A stretch of 30,539 nt of DNA. It comes from a virus. This document shows positions 16,250-21,414 of this stretch, piece after piece. The position numbers and the translations under genes were made by a program. How positions within the stretch are numbered: the stretch's first letter is position 1; every line of letters starts with the position of its first letter. The DNA is taken from the IMG/VR virus record IMGVR_UViG_3300020202_000186, positions 1 through 30,539 of that record; one strand, 5' to 3'. The notes beneath the pieces are model-generated. The model made no database searches. It was not told where the DNA came from and saw only the letters and a program-made list of their open reading frames with translations.

Positions 16250-16276
16250 AAAAAGCCGCCTCGGTGGGCGGCTCGC
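16250..16276 (-). terminator. Intrinsic terminator ahead of the holin
   Basis: On the minus strand the stem AGCCGCC / GGCGGCT encloses the loop CACCGA and is followed by TTTTTGC. It would end transcripts coming from the early block, and also any started in the gap. Its position, promoter-terminator-lysis genes, resembles the lambda late control region. Confidence 0.8.
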
Positions 16277-16487
16277 TCTGTCGAATTTCGGGGGCACCTT
16301 GGGCCTGAAGTGGCCGGGTGTCGCTCTTTTTGGTTGCGCTCCGGTGGGCCGGAGGCTTGTCGCCCCGAACGGGGCGCTATCGCGACAGCGCGAATCGTAT
16401 CACTGCTTGACAGCGGGTGTATAGGGGTCTATCGCGCGATGGGTCCACTGTACCGGTGGCTGTCTGGGTTTTACTCTCCCGTGGGGT
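16277..16487. other. Regulatory gap before the lysis operon
   Basis: No gene fits here. It holds two GC-rich hairpins: CTCCGG/CCGGAG near 16339-16354 and CGCCCC/GGGGCG near 16360-16375. The octamer CTATCGCG occurs twice (16378-16385, 16429-16436), 51 bp apart. The candidate promoter is given separately. Confidence 0.5.
16394..16402 (-). promoter_or_regulatory. Candidate extended -10 promoter toward lysis genes
   Basis: Read on the minus strand the sequence is TGATACGAT, an extended -10 (TG-N-TACGAT) with the same TACGAT hexamer as the early promoter at 21356. I see no good -35 at 16-18 bp. A transcript from here would run through the terminator at 16250-16276 before the holin. Confidence 0.35.
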
Positions 16488-16913
16488 TCAGGAACTAGCC
16501 TTGGGCGCGCCGGCAAGCCGGCCGGGCTCTTGCTCTTCCTTGGGCGCGTGGCTGTCGCCACCGGGCCTCTCACCCTCCGGGCCGAGCCCTTCGGTCTCGG
16601 TGCTGCGCATTCGGTCCCTCGCGCGGGCCGCTTCGCGTTCCATCGCAACGTGACCAGTGAGCCGGAGCGCTTCGCCGACGACATCCGCGCCGCTGCGCTC
16701 GACCGCCATGTCGTAGAGCACGCTCATCCGCCCGACTAGCGTGCGCAGCGCGCAGCCCCTACCAATGGTCCCGTGCCCCACGGTCACGTCACAAGGCAGC
16801 GGCCAATCCATCGGGTCCGGGGTTCCGCCTGCGCTCAGGCGCCCCTTTTCGAAGCCGGCGTCATAGCCCGCCCGGCGGGCCGCAAGTTCTCTGGTCTGTT
16901 CTTCGGTCAGCAT
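16488..16913 (-). CDS. Early protein of unknown function with repeat-encoded tail, 141 aa
   Basis: It starts at ATG 16913 with GAGGAG nearby. Residues 1-95 are a helical, soluble domain (MLTEEQTRELAARRAGYDAG; CALRTLVGRMSVLYDMAVER). From about residue 97 on, the protein becomes a Gly/Pro/Glu-rich tail (TEGLGPEGERPGGDSHAPKE) encoded by the structured repeat at 16501-16625. The repeat therefore makes up the last third, and the true domain may once have ended earlier. It is the last gene of the second early block. Confidence 0.65.
   Translation of the reverse strand: MLTEEQTRELAARRAGYDAGFEKGRLSAGGTPDPMDWPLPCDVTVGHGTIGRGCALRTLVGRMSVLYDMAVERSGADVVGEALRLTGHVAMEREAARARDRMRSTETEGLGPEGERPGGDSHAPKEEQEPGRLAGAPKASS
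16501..16625 (-). repeat. Structured dispersed repeat, copy A (with partial second 3' end)
   Basis: On the minus strand the copy runs from CGCGCGAGGGA (16625) via GACCGAAGGGC and GCCCGG-hairpin-CGCGCCCA to a second AGCCCGG-hairpin-CGCGCCCAA (16529-16501). The hairpins are TGGC-GACA-GCCA (16549-16560) and CCGGC-TT-GCCGG (16510-16521). An internal stem, CCGAG/CTCGG, is at 16582-16586 with 16596-16600. It lies inside the end of the 141-aa gene. Confidence 0.75.
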
Positions 16914-16922
16914 CTCTACTCC

Positions 16923-17117
16923 TCAGTTGAACGGCCACGGCCAAATGCTGCGCCGCTGAATCACGACGGGAGGGCTCTGCACATGGAGCGCCCTTTCCAG
17001 CTTCTCGATTGCCGGGAAGGCGCGCTTGCGGAAGTCGTCCTTGAACTCCTGTAGCACCTTCTCGGCCTCTTCCCGCGCGATGGCACGGACTTGCTCTTCG
17101 CTCAGCGGCTCAGCCAT
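16923..17117 (-). CDS. Small hypothetical early protein, 64 aa
   Basis: MAEPLSEEQVRAIAREEAEK continues into a charged amphipathic helix (VLQEFKDDFRKRAFPAIEKL), so the protein is a short coiled-coil or helical hairpin. The start ATG 17117 shares eight nt with the upstream stop (ATGGCTGA), the coupling found at many junctions in this block. Its start region (EEQVRAIAREE) resembles the end of the zinc-binding protein before it (LTEEDVRRIVREELTRR), so the two may share a recently copied segment. Function unknown. Confidence 0.65.
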   Translation of the reverse strand: MAEPLSEEQVRAIAREEAEKVLQEFKDDFRKRAFPAIEKLERALHVQSPPVVIQRRSIWPWPFN

Positions 17118-17376
17118 TGGTATCTCCTCTGCGAGTCAGTTCCTCTCGGACGATGCGGCGCACGTCCTCTTCGGTGAGTCGCGGCGGGGCCACGGGCATG
17201 TGCCATAGGTGATGAGTGGGCGGCGGATTGGGCGGCAGATGCTGGAACGTTGCGGGGTAACTCGGCCCGCGCGTGCACTCCGGGTGATAGGCGTAGCCAC
17301 CGAGGTACACGGCCTCATTGGCAATGGGGCGGCCGCAGTGGGAGCAGTGCACCGGGACGAAGGTTCCTGCGCTCAT
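17110..17376 (-). CDS. Small zinc-site protein, 88 aa
   Basis: A Cys-x2-Cys pair (C11, C14; HCSHCGRP) and His31/Cys34 (YHPEC) near a short beta-hairpin form a likely single zinc site. The middle is Pro-rich (NPPPTHHLWHMPVAPPRL) and the end is a charged helix (TEEDVRRIVREELTRRGDTN). Small zinc fingers of this kind are frequent in phage early regions and usually bind protein or DNA. The start ATG 17376 overlaps the previous stop by 4 nt. Function is not known. Confidence 0.65.
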   Translation of the reverse strand: MSAGTFVPVHCSHCGRPIANEAVYLGGYAYHPECTRGPSYPATFQHLPPNPPPTHHLWHMPVAPPRLTEEDVRRIVREELTRRGDTNG

Positions 17377-17813
17377 GGGGTATCTCCTTCAGGGGCGGCG
17401 GGGAGTGGCGCCCAGTGCGTGGGCGCGAAGTGGTGCGGCCAGCGGGAGAACTCTCCGGCTGTGGCCTGCCAAACGCACCAGGGGTCCGTGGTGTAGGGCC
17501 TCCAGCCCGTGAAGCCGTTGGACACGTTGAAGGCGCGGACCACGAACATGCCTTTGCCAATCGGCGCAGTCTCGATCGGCTGCCGCCCGCTCCGCACTTC
17601 CCCCGCGTGAGGGATGGGAGTCGCTTGCGACGGACAGCTCGACGGCGAAGCCGGCACGCCCAAAGATTCGAGCGCTGCTCTTGCGCAGGCTTCACCGAAG
17701 GCGCGCATTTGGGCTGCAGTGAAGCACGACTCAGGGCGCCCTGCAAAAGCAGGCACGCGCAAAAGCGGCTCCGGCATCGGCACATCTACCAGCACTGCTT
17801 TGATGTCAGCCAT
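17373..17813 (-). CDS. DUF551-like early protein, 146 aa
   Basis: ATG 17813 (MADIKAVLVDVPMPEPLLRV) has a GGGGAGG site; the longer frame upstream is a shadow. The C-terminal 70 residues show the DUF551 pattern: RQPIETAPIGKGMFVVRAFN, FTGWRPYTTDPW, then THWAPLPAAPEGD. DUF551 is widespread in phages and its role is unknown; it often closes mosaic early proteins. The linker before it (VPASPSSCPSQATPIPHAG) is encoded by the opposite strand of a structured repeat copy (17604-17662). It starts in an 8-nt stop/start overlap. Confidence 0.7.
   Translation of the reverse strand: MADIKAVLVDVPMPEPLLRVPAFAGRPESCFTAAQMRAFGEACARAALESLGVPASPSSCPSQATPIPHAGEVRSGRQPIETAPIGKGMFVVRAFNVSNGFTGWRPYTTDPWCVWQATAGEFSRWPHHFAPTHWAPLPAAPEGDTP
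17604..17662 (+). repeat. Structured dispersed repeat, copy B, inverted relative to genes
   Basis: On the plus strand the copy runs CGCGTGAGGGAT, a hairpin TCGC-TT-GCGA (17621-17630), then AGCTCGA followed by CGGC-GAA-GCCG (17643-17653) and CACGCCCA. It has the same 5' and 3' ends as the other copies but lies opposite to gene direction. Confidence 0.6.
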
Positions 17814-18030
17814 TACGCCTCCCCTTCGTCGCAGCACACTGAAGGCCGTTGAGATAGACCCGCATCTGCCCGGATTTCGTGACGCGGACATCGATGAAGT
17901 GCTTTTCGGTCTTGATGCGGATCACCGGCTGGTTGTCTTTCCCGACGACGGCAATGAAGCCCACGTCTGCAGCGCCAACACGGAAGCCACTATCCGTGCG
18001 TCGGCCGCTGAGCGCTTCAGGTGCTGACAT
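17806..18030 (-). CDS. Small hypothetical early protein, 74 aa
   Basis: ATG 18030 is preceded by GGAG spaced 6 nt (GAAGGAGCCCGTA). The protein is a compact beta-rich unit: TDSGFRVGAADVGFIAVVGK, then NQPVIRIKTEKHFIDVRVTK and SGQMRVYLNGLQC. It has a basic end. The stop lies inside the start of the next gene (ATGGCTGA). The beta pattern could be a small DNA- or protein-binding fold, but nothing diagnostic is visible. Confidence 0.6.
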   Translation of the reverse strand: MSAPEALSGRRTDSGFRVGAADVGFIAVVGKDNQPVIRIKTEKHFIDVRVTKSGQMRVYLNGLQCAATKGRRNG

Positions 18031-18304
18031 TACGGGCTCCTTCAATGGCCGCATCGAGTACGCGGAGGATGTGTGCGTTGGCATCGGGGAACGACGACGG
18101 TAGGCACCGCAGCCGTTCGCCCACCGCAACCGCGAAGGCGAACCACTGAGCGTCACGCTCGGCCAGACGCTCCAAGTGCTGCATCGCGTGCTGGAGCAGC
18201 AATCCCGGGCTGTACTCGTGGCTTGCGATCTTGGCCTTGATCTCATCGATGGTGTAGAGGTCAGCTATCCGCTTGCCTGATGGTAGCCAGGGGATGTCAG
18301 CCAT
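18017..18304 (-). CDS. Hypothetical early protein, 95 aa
   Basis: ATG 18304 (MADIPWLPSGKRIADLYTID) lies in an 8-nt overlap with the previous stop. The protein is all-alpha, with a charged middle (KAKIASHEYSPGLLLQHAMQ, HLERLAERDAQWFAFAVAVG). It overlaps the 74-aa gene by 14 nt. No motif suggests function. The shared MADI/MAD opening with other genes of the block comes from the repeated start signal, not from homology. Confidence 0.6.
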   Translation of the reverse strand: MADIPWLPSGKRIADLYTIDEIKAKIASHEYSPGLLLQHAMQHLERLAERDAQWFAFAVAVGERLRCLPSSFPDANAHILRVLDAAIEGARNVST

Positions 18305-18701
18305 TGCGGTCCCTTTCGATTGCGGCACCTTCCGGCGGCAAATACTTGGCGGCTGCATGGATTGCACCAGCGAGACCAGCGTCCCACTGGTTCAGTTCGC
18401 GGTATGGGCTGTAGACGCAAGCCCCCTCGATGTTTCGCAGCCAGGACTGGAGTTGGTCCACCTTTTCGGTCATCCTCGCAACCTCTGCCTCAGCCTTCTG
18501 CATGCGCTCGATGTACATGGAGCACAGCGCCTGCGCTTCGCGGGTCGCAGCCAGCATGAACTCGCAGCTCTCGTGAAGCCTCCGAAGCTCGGACGCTGCC
18601 AACGTCATCGCTTCATCGCGCTCCATCGGCGCTGTGCCCGTCTCGTTCACCCACCAGTCCAGCACATCTGCCAGACGAAGCGCTTCAGGGATGTCAGCCA
18701 T
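18297..18701 (-). CDS. Hypothetical coiled-coil early protein, 134 aa
   Basis: MADIPEALRLADVLDWWVNE begins an alpha-helical protein. Residues 30-95 form a long coiled coil (DEAMTLAASELRRLHESCEF, MLAATREAQALCSMYIERMQ, KAEAEVARMTEKVDQLQSWL). The end, AGLAGAIHAAAKYLPPEG, is a short helix. Proteins with RRLHESCEFMLAA-like helices accompany many phage early genes. Starts and stops both use the 8-nt overlap. No enzyme motif is visible. Confidence 0.6.
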   Translation of the reverse strand: MADIPEALRLADVLDWWVNETGTAPMERDEAMTLAASELRRLHESCEFMLAATREAQALCSMYIERMQKAEAEVARMTEKVDQLQSWLRNIEGACVYSPYRELNQWDAGLAGAIHAAAKYLPPEGAAIERDRNG

Positions 18702-18873
18702 GGCGCATAAACCTTTCTGCGAGTTGCTTCAGGCAATCCTTCAGGCGCGCTTCTTCCACATCCGGGAAGTCTTCCTTGAGTGCCGCAAGTAGCTCCGCAG
18801 CCGTGCGATATCTTCCGGTACGCGCAAGACGGAAGGCGTGCATGAGGATTTCCACATCAGCGATGTCAGCCAT
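18694..18873 (-). CDS. Small helical protein, 59 aa
   Basis: ATG 18873 has GGAGG close by (GGAGGCTTTA). The protein MADIADVEILMHAFRLARTG plus RYRTAAELLAALKEDFPDVE and EARLKDCLKQLAERF folds as three short helices, a size suitable for a helix-turn-helix or protein-binding bundle. No recognition helix can be named with confidence. Both ends sit in 8-nt overlaps. Confidence 0.55.
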   Translation of the reverse strand: MADIADVEILMHAFRLARTGRYRTAAELLAALKEDFPDVEEARLKDCLKQLAERFMRHG

Positions 18874-19195
18874 TAAAGCCTCCAAGAGCAGCAGCAGCAC
18901 TGACGATGGCAAACCGCATCGCGCCGGCCGCGTCCGACCCTGCGTTTTGACCCCTCATGGCGCGGTTTGGCATGGCAGCGCAAGCCCTATCGCGATCATC
19001 GCGCGTCCATGTGAGGTCGAGTCGCAGCTTCACAGCAAGCTCCAGCGCATCGCCCGAGTTTGTGCGGGGATTCCATTCCCGCCCCGTCACCACGCCCGAA
19101 GGCTTGGCGACGTCCGTGAACAGAACCCCTGCAGACTCGCGAACGGTGATGCCGGCGGCCTTGGCGGCAGCCTTGAGCAAGTCGATGTCACTCAT
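18866..19195 (-). CDS. Hypothetical early protein, 109 aa
   Basis: ATG 19195 (MSDIDLLKAAAKAAGITVRE) follows AAGGGGATA. The N-terminus is helical, then a mixed middle, GVVTGREWNPRTNSGDALEL, contains an NPxTxxGDALxL pattern; phage proteins carrying 'W(N)PLxDxGDALRLAVKL' are common and of unknown function. The remaining part (AVKLRLDLTWTRDDRDRACA, RFAIVSAAAALGG) is helical. I recall this 'GDALELAVKL' module in many phage early genes, where it is annotated as conserved hypothetical. Confidence 0.65.
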   Translation of the reverse strand: MSDIDLLKAAAKAAGITVRESAGVLFTDVAKPSGVVTGREWNPRTNSGDALELAVKLRLDLTWTRDDRDRACAAMPNRAMRGQNAGSDAAGAMRFAIVSAAAALGGFNG

Positions 19196-19478
19196 GCCTA
19201 TCCCCTTCTCCAAGGTGCTCACGCAGCCGGGCGAGTTCTTCGTTCAGCCGCTCCACTTCAGCATGCAGACGGCGAAGTTCATCGCGGATTGCGATAGCGT
19301 CTTGCGCCTCCAGGCGGTCGGGTCCGTCGATGTGCGCTTGCAGCGCATCAGCCAGACGATCGGCCAGACGCGGTGCTTCGGCCGCGCGCGACGCACCAGA
19401 CAGCCTCAGTTGCCCGCCATCTCGGTTCGGGCACGTGAGCTTGTGCTCTGCGCTCTTGCAGATGGGGCAGTCAGCCAT
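19188..19478 (-). CDS. Zinc-site plus coiled-coil protein, 96 aa
   Basis: It opens MADCPICKSAEHKLTCPNRD: Cys4, Cys7 and Cys16 could hold zinc with a His (H12). Residues 40-96 are a long coiled coil (HIDGPDRLEAQDAIAIRDEL, RRLHAEVERLNEELARLREH). A small zinc knuckle on a coiled coil suggests an oligomeric adaptor. The upstream stop is inside its start (ATGGCTGA), and its own stop lies in ATGAGTGA of the next gene. Function unknown. Confidence 0.6.
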   Translation of the reverse strand: MADCPICKSAEHKLTCPNRDGGQLRLSGASRAAEAPRLADRLADALQAHIDGPDRLEAQDAIAIRDELRRLHAEVERLNEELARLREHLGEGDRHE

Positions 19479-19695
19479 TGCTTTCCTCCTTCTCGCGCCA
19501 CATCGGCACCAACACGATCCCGGCGTCGCTCATCATCGTGTCGGTGGGCGGCCGCTCGCCGGACAGGACGCGGCTGACGAATACCGATTGCACGCCCCAG
19601 GCCCTTGCGGCGGCGGCCTGAGTTCTGTACTTGCGCCTGATGTGGCCGCGTAGCATGTCGGAAAGCGTCTGCCTGAGCGCTGGCGAAAGCTTCAT
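19471..19695 (-). CDS. Small HTH DNA-binding protein (Cro/XRE-like), 74 aa
   Basis: ATG 19695 overlaps the previous stop by one nt (TGATG). Residues 22-50, YRTQAAAARAWGVQSVFVSR then VLSGERPPTDTMM, fit a helix-turn-helix of the lambda Cro/XRE type: TQAAAARAWG as the first helix, and VQSVFVSRVLSG as the recognition helix. The flanks are basic (RGHIRRKYR). Such small proteins usually repress or activate phage promoters. Which operator it binds is not shown; the palindromes at 21358 and 21392 are one candidate. Confidence 0.65.
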   Translation of the reverse strand: MKLSPALRQTLSDMLRGHIRRKYRTQAAAARAWGVQSVFVSRVLSGERPPTDTMMSDAGIVLVPMWREKEESNG

Positions 19696-20657
19696 CACCC
19701 CTCCTTCTCGCCAGGAGTGGGGCGAGGGCGCGCCTTGAACATCCTGCAATCGAACGGCACCGGAGCGCGGCAGAAGGACGTGACGCCTTCACCGCAGGCC
19801 ATGCAGTAACGAAGCGCCGGCTCAGGCGCAGGTGCTGGAGGGGTGGCGCGAGCGGCTTGCCAGACTTCCCACGCGAGTTTCCCTGACGGCGAATAGCCGG
19901 TGCGCCCAATGAGGTGGCGAGCGCGTGCCCACGCCTCGAAAGCCTCGCGCTCGCTCGCCGGCTCTGCGCTCTGTGTGTCTCCTGCCGGGTCTGTTTTGGG
20001 CGCGTCCTGCGGACCGGGCTCGGCGTGCTCCGCATTCGGCCCTGGCGGGCACTCACCCTTCGGGCTTGATCCCTCGCGCGGCCACCATCCGCGGCCGTCG
20101 CAGTCCGGGCACTCGGCCGCCGGGTCCGAATCGCCATACGCACTCAGGCGCATGTCGATCGTTCCCTTGCCTCTGCAGGTTTCGCACTCGCGTTCGTCGT
20201 CCGGCCGCTCGGGGTCGAATGGATGTAGTCTGCGAAGCGCGCCGCGCACCTTCCGGCCGTTCGGGCACGCGCAGTTCGGAGATGGCGGCAGCCCGCAGTT
20301 GATGCACTGGCCAGGGGCGAACGGCACGAATGGTTCGCGCCCGCCTGCTTGACAGTTCTCCGTGTTGAGATTGGGGCTCAGGCCCTTGCACGCCGCGTCA
20401 GCGATCGCAGGGAGCCCCGCGACCGGAGAGCGCGACGGCGAAGCCGGGACGCACACATCCGGTGTTGGCACAGCCGGCGTGGCGCCAGGGGCGGGAGTGC
20501 GGCGGTTCCAAGCTTCGACGGCCGCGGCTTCGTCGTCCCTCATAGGCCCCTCGGCGTGGCAGCCGTGGCACATGACCCAATGCCGATCCCCTCCCTGCGC
20601 AACTTCTAGGGCGGTATCGCCGCAGAAAGGGCAAGGCTTGAGGCTCGGCTCACTCAT
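19695..20657 (-). CDS. Four-zinc-site mosaic protein with Lar-like N-terminus, 320 aa
   Basis: ATG 20657 has AGGAG seven nt upstream. Four Cys clusters occur: C9/C12/C30/C33 (KPCPFCGDTALEV ... HGC, the pattern of restriction-alleviation Lar-type zinc ribbons); C118/C121/C129/C131; C158/C161/C183/C186 (CETCRGKGT and CPDCDGRGWW, DnaJ-type ribbon); and C285/C288/C296/C304. Residues 238-270 (REAFEAWARARHLIGR ... LAWEVWQAARA) match a module often seen in mosaic phage proteins. Linkers between them are encoded by structured repeats (copies C and D). The role may be nucleic-acid or host-protein binding; anti-restriction is suggested only by the first module. The frame is open upstream, see the fusion entry. 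Confidence 0.65.
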   Translation of the reverse strand: MSEPSLKPCPFCGDTALEVAQGGDRHWVMCHGCHAEGPMRDDEAAAVEAWNRRTPAPGATPAVPTPDVCVPASPSRSPVAGLPAIADAACKGLSPNLNTENCQAGGREPFVPFAPGQCINCGLPPSPNCACPNGRKVRGALRRLHPFDPERPDDERECETCRGKGTIDMRLSAYGDSDPAAECPDCDGRGWWPREGSSPKGECPPGPNAEHAEPGPQDAPKTDPAGDTQSAEPASEREAFEAWARARHLIGRTGYSPSGKLAWEVWQAARATPPAPAPEPALRYCMACGEGVTSFCRAPVPFDCRMFKARPRPTPGEKEG

Positions 20658-20933
20658 GGCTGTTCTCCTGCTGTTGAGAGGCGCGGCGATCTCTTCGCGC
20701 GCAACGTCTCGGGCGTGGTTGATGTCCCAGTTGAACAGGCCGTGCTTGGCGAACATGAAGTCGAACTCCGGAGCGCGGGTCGCCTTGACGTCGGTCCACT
20801 TCAGCCCGTAGCCAACGCCGTTGGCGGACGCCAGGCCGCGGCTGATGGCGTTGGCGCGGCTGGCCGCCATCGCAATGCCGGTGTCTTCCTGCCACGGGAT
20901 CACATGGACACGCCACGCGCGGGGCTCAGCCAC
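19695..20933 (-). CDS. Possible read-through fusion of a 92-aa protein with the zinc mosaic, 412 aa
   Basis: GTG 20933 has GAAGGAG upstream and shares eight nt (GTGGCTGA) with the previous stop. It encodes a conserved-looking unit: VAEPRAWRVHVIPWQEDTGI, then GYGLKWTDVKATRAPEFDFM, FAKHGLFNWDINHARDVARE. No stop follows before ATG 20657, so the frame continues as NSRRTAMSEP into the zinc mosaic. At other junctions of this block the upstream gene stops at the TGA inside the start signal. Here that TGA (20652-20650) is out of frame. The out-of-frame reading QQQENSHE-stop just before it looks like an ancestral end. A two-base change near 20670-20690 could have fused them. Confidence 0.55.
   Translation of the reverse strand: MAEPRAWRVHVIPWQEDTGIAMAASRANAISRGLASANGVGYGLKWTDVKATRAPEFDFMFAKHGLFNWDINHARDVAREEIAAPLNSRRTAMSEPSLKPCPFCGDTALEVAQGGDRHWVMCHGCHAEGPMRDDEAAAVEAWNRRTPAPGATPAVPTPDVCVPASPSRSPVAGLPAIADAACKGLSPNLNTENCQAGGREPFVPFAPGQCINCGLPPSPNCACPNGRKVRGALRRLHPFDPERPDDERECETCRGKGTIDMRLSAYGDSDPAAECPDCDGRGWWPREGSSPKGECPPGPNAEHAEPGPQDAPKTDPAGDTQSAEPASEREAFEAWARARHLIGRTGYSPSGKLAWEVWQAARATPPAPAPEPALRYCMACGEGVTSFCRAPVPFDCRMFKARPRPTPGEKEG
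19997..20080 (-). repeat. Structured dispersed repeat, copy C
   Basis: On the minus strand it runs from CGCGCGAGGGA (20080) via CCCGAAGGGTGA and GGGCCGAATGCGGAGCACG to GAGCCCGG, the hairpin TCC-GCA-GGA (20013-20005) and CGCGCCCA. The ends match copies A and E; the hairpin differs in sequence but still pairs. Confidence 0.7.
20405..20454 (+). repeat. Degenerate structured repeat, copy D, inverted
   Basis: The plus strand has CGCAGGGAG, then GCGCGA and CGGC-GAA-GCCG (20436-20446) followed by GGACGCACACA. It resembles copy B in its 3' half but has lost much of the 5' end. Confidence 0.4.
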
Positions 20934-21138
20934 GGCTGTTCTCCTTCGGGGGCTGCGTGGCGCGATCACGCATCGCAGACACGAACTGCTCCTGCCGGTT
21001 CGGGACCAAGGCGAATGCCCTGGCGCCAGGCGTGACGCCGCGGCGCTGGCGAGCGCACTTCTTCGTGTGGACGGCGAACATCCAGGCGCCATTGCCGAGG
21101 AAGCCGCGGTAGTAGCTGATGACGAGCTTTGCGCTCAT
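20926..21138 (-). CDS. Small hypothetical early protein, 70 aa
   Basis: MSAKLVISYYRGFLGNGAWM is beta-rich and basic, and continues FAVHTKKCARQRRGVTPGAR AFALVPNR. The positive charge suggests nucleic-acid binding, but nothing more can be said. ATG 21138 overlaps the upstream stop by 4 nt; its own stop lies inside GTGGCTGA of the next gene. Confidence 0.55.
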   Translation of the reverse strand: MSAKLVISYYRGFLGNGAWMFAVHTKKCARQRRGVTPGARAFALVPNRQEQFVSAMRDRATQPPKENSRG

Positions 21139-21332
21139 GCTGCGCTCCTGGTGCGGAGTTCGTAGACGAGACCGGGGTTGGCGCGCTGGATGCGGCGCAG
21201 CTCTTCGGCGGCGAACTGCTCACTCCACGTTTCACGGATTGCCCGCTCTTCACCCTGGAACCAGCACTGCAGATCCTTGCCGCCGTTGTCCGGGTCGTTC
21301 TTCAGCCAGAGTTGGAACATCGTGCGTGCCAT
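21135..21332 (-). CDS. First gene of the second early block, 65 aa
   Basis: MARTMFQLWLKNDPDNGGKD, then QCWFQGEERAIRETWSEQFA and AEELRRIQRANPGLVYELRT. The protein is a small helical, charged unit. ATG 21332 has AGGAG six nt upstream and lies about 17 nt after the likely start point of the minus-strand promoter at 21356-21384. First position after a divergent control region is typical of a gene expressed early after infection. Function unknown. Confidence 0.6.
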   Translation of the reverse strand: MARTMFQLWLKNDPDNGGKDLQCWFQGEERAIRETWSEQFAAEELRRIQRANPGLVYELRTRSAA

Positions 21333-21355
21333 GGTGTGCTCCTGTTGATGGCTAA

Positions 21356-21384
21356 ATCGTATATACGCAAATGAAGACCGTCAA
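21356..21384 (-). promoter_or_regulatory. Minus-strand promoter of the second early block
   Basis: TTGACG (21384-21379) and TACGAT (21361-21356) are separated by 17 bp, five and four of six consensus bases. Transcription would start near 21349, giving a short leader before ATG 21332. Operator-like palindrome 1 covers the -10. Confidence 0.65.
21358..21367. promoter_or_regulatory. Operator-like palindrome 1
   Basis: CGTATATACG is a perfect 10-bp palindrome. With flanks it is TCGTATATACGC, matching palindrome 2 in 11 of 12 bases. It overlaps the -10 of the minus-strand promoter, so binding should repress that promoter. Confidence 0.6.
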
Positions 21385-21391
21385 GCGTTTT

Positions 21392-21401
21392 CGTAGATAC
21401 G
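21392..21401. promoter_or_regulatory. Operator-like palindrome 2
   Basis: CGTAGATACG has perfect 4-bp arms (CGTA/TACG). Its centre lies 34 bp from that of palindrome 1. It abuts the plus-strand -10 (TATAGT) and lies upstream of the minus-strand -35, so a bound regulator could act on both promoters. Confidence 0.6.
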
Positions 21402-21402
21402 C

Positions 21403-21408
21403 TATAGT
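21403..21408 (+). promoter_or_regulatory. Plus-strand -10 (TATAGT) for the small regulator, leaderless
   Basis: TATAGT matches the -10 consensus in five of six bases and lies 6 nt before ATG 21415. The transcript would start at or next to the ATG, and no Shine-Dalgarno sequence is present. The -35 region (near 21380) is poor, so activation may be needed. Confidence 0.5.
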
Positions 21409-21414
21409 CGGCAC

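Noticed and set aside
16407-16435. Plus-strand TTGACA followed 17 bp later by TATCGC
   Set aside because: The -35 is perfect but the -10 is poor and no plus-strand gene follows; an antisense RNA cannot be excluded.
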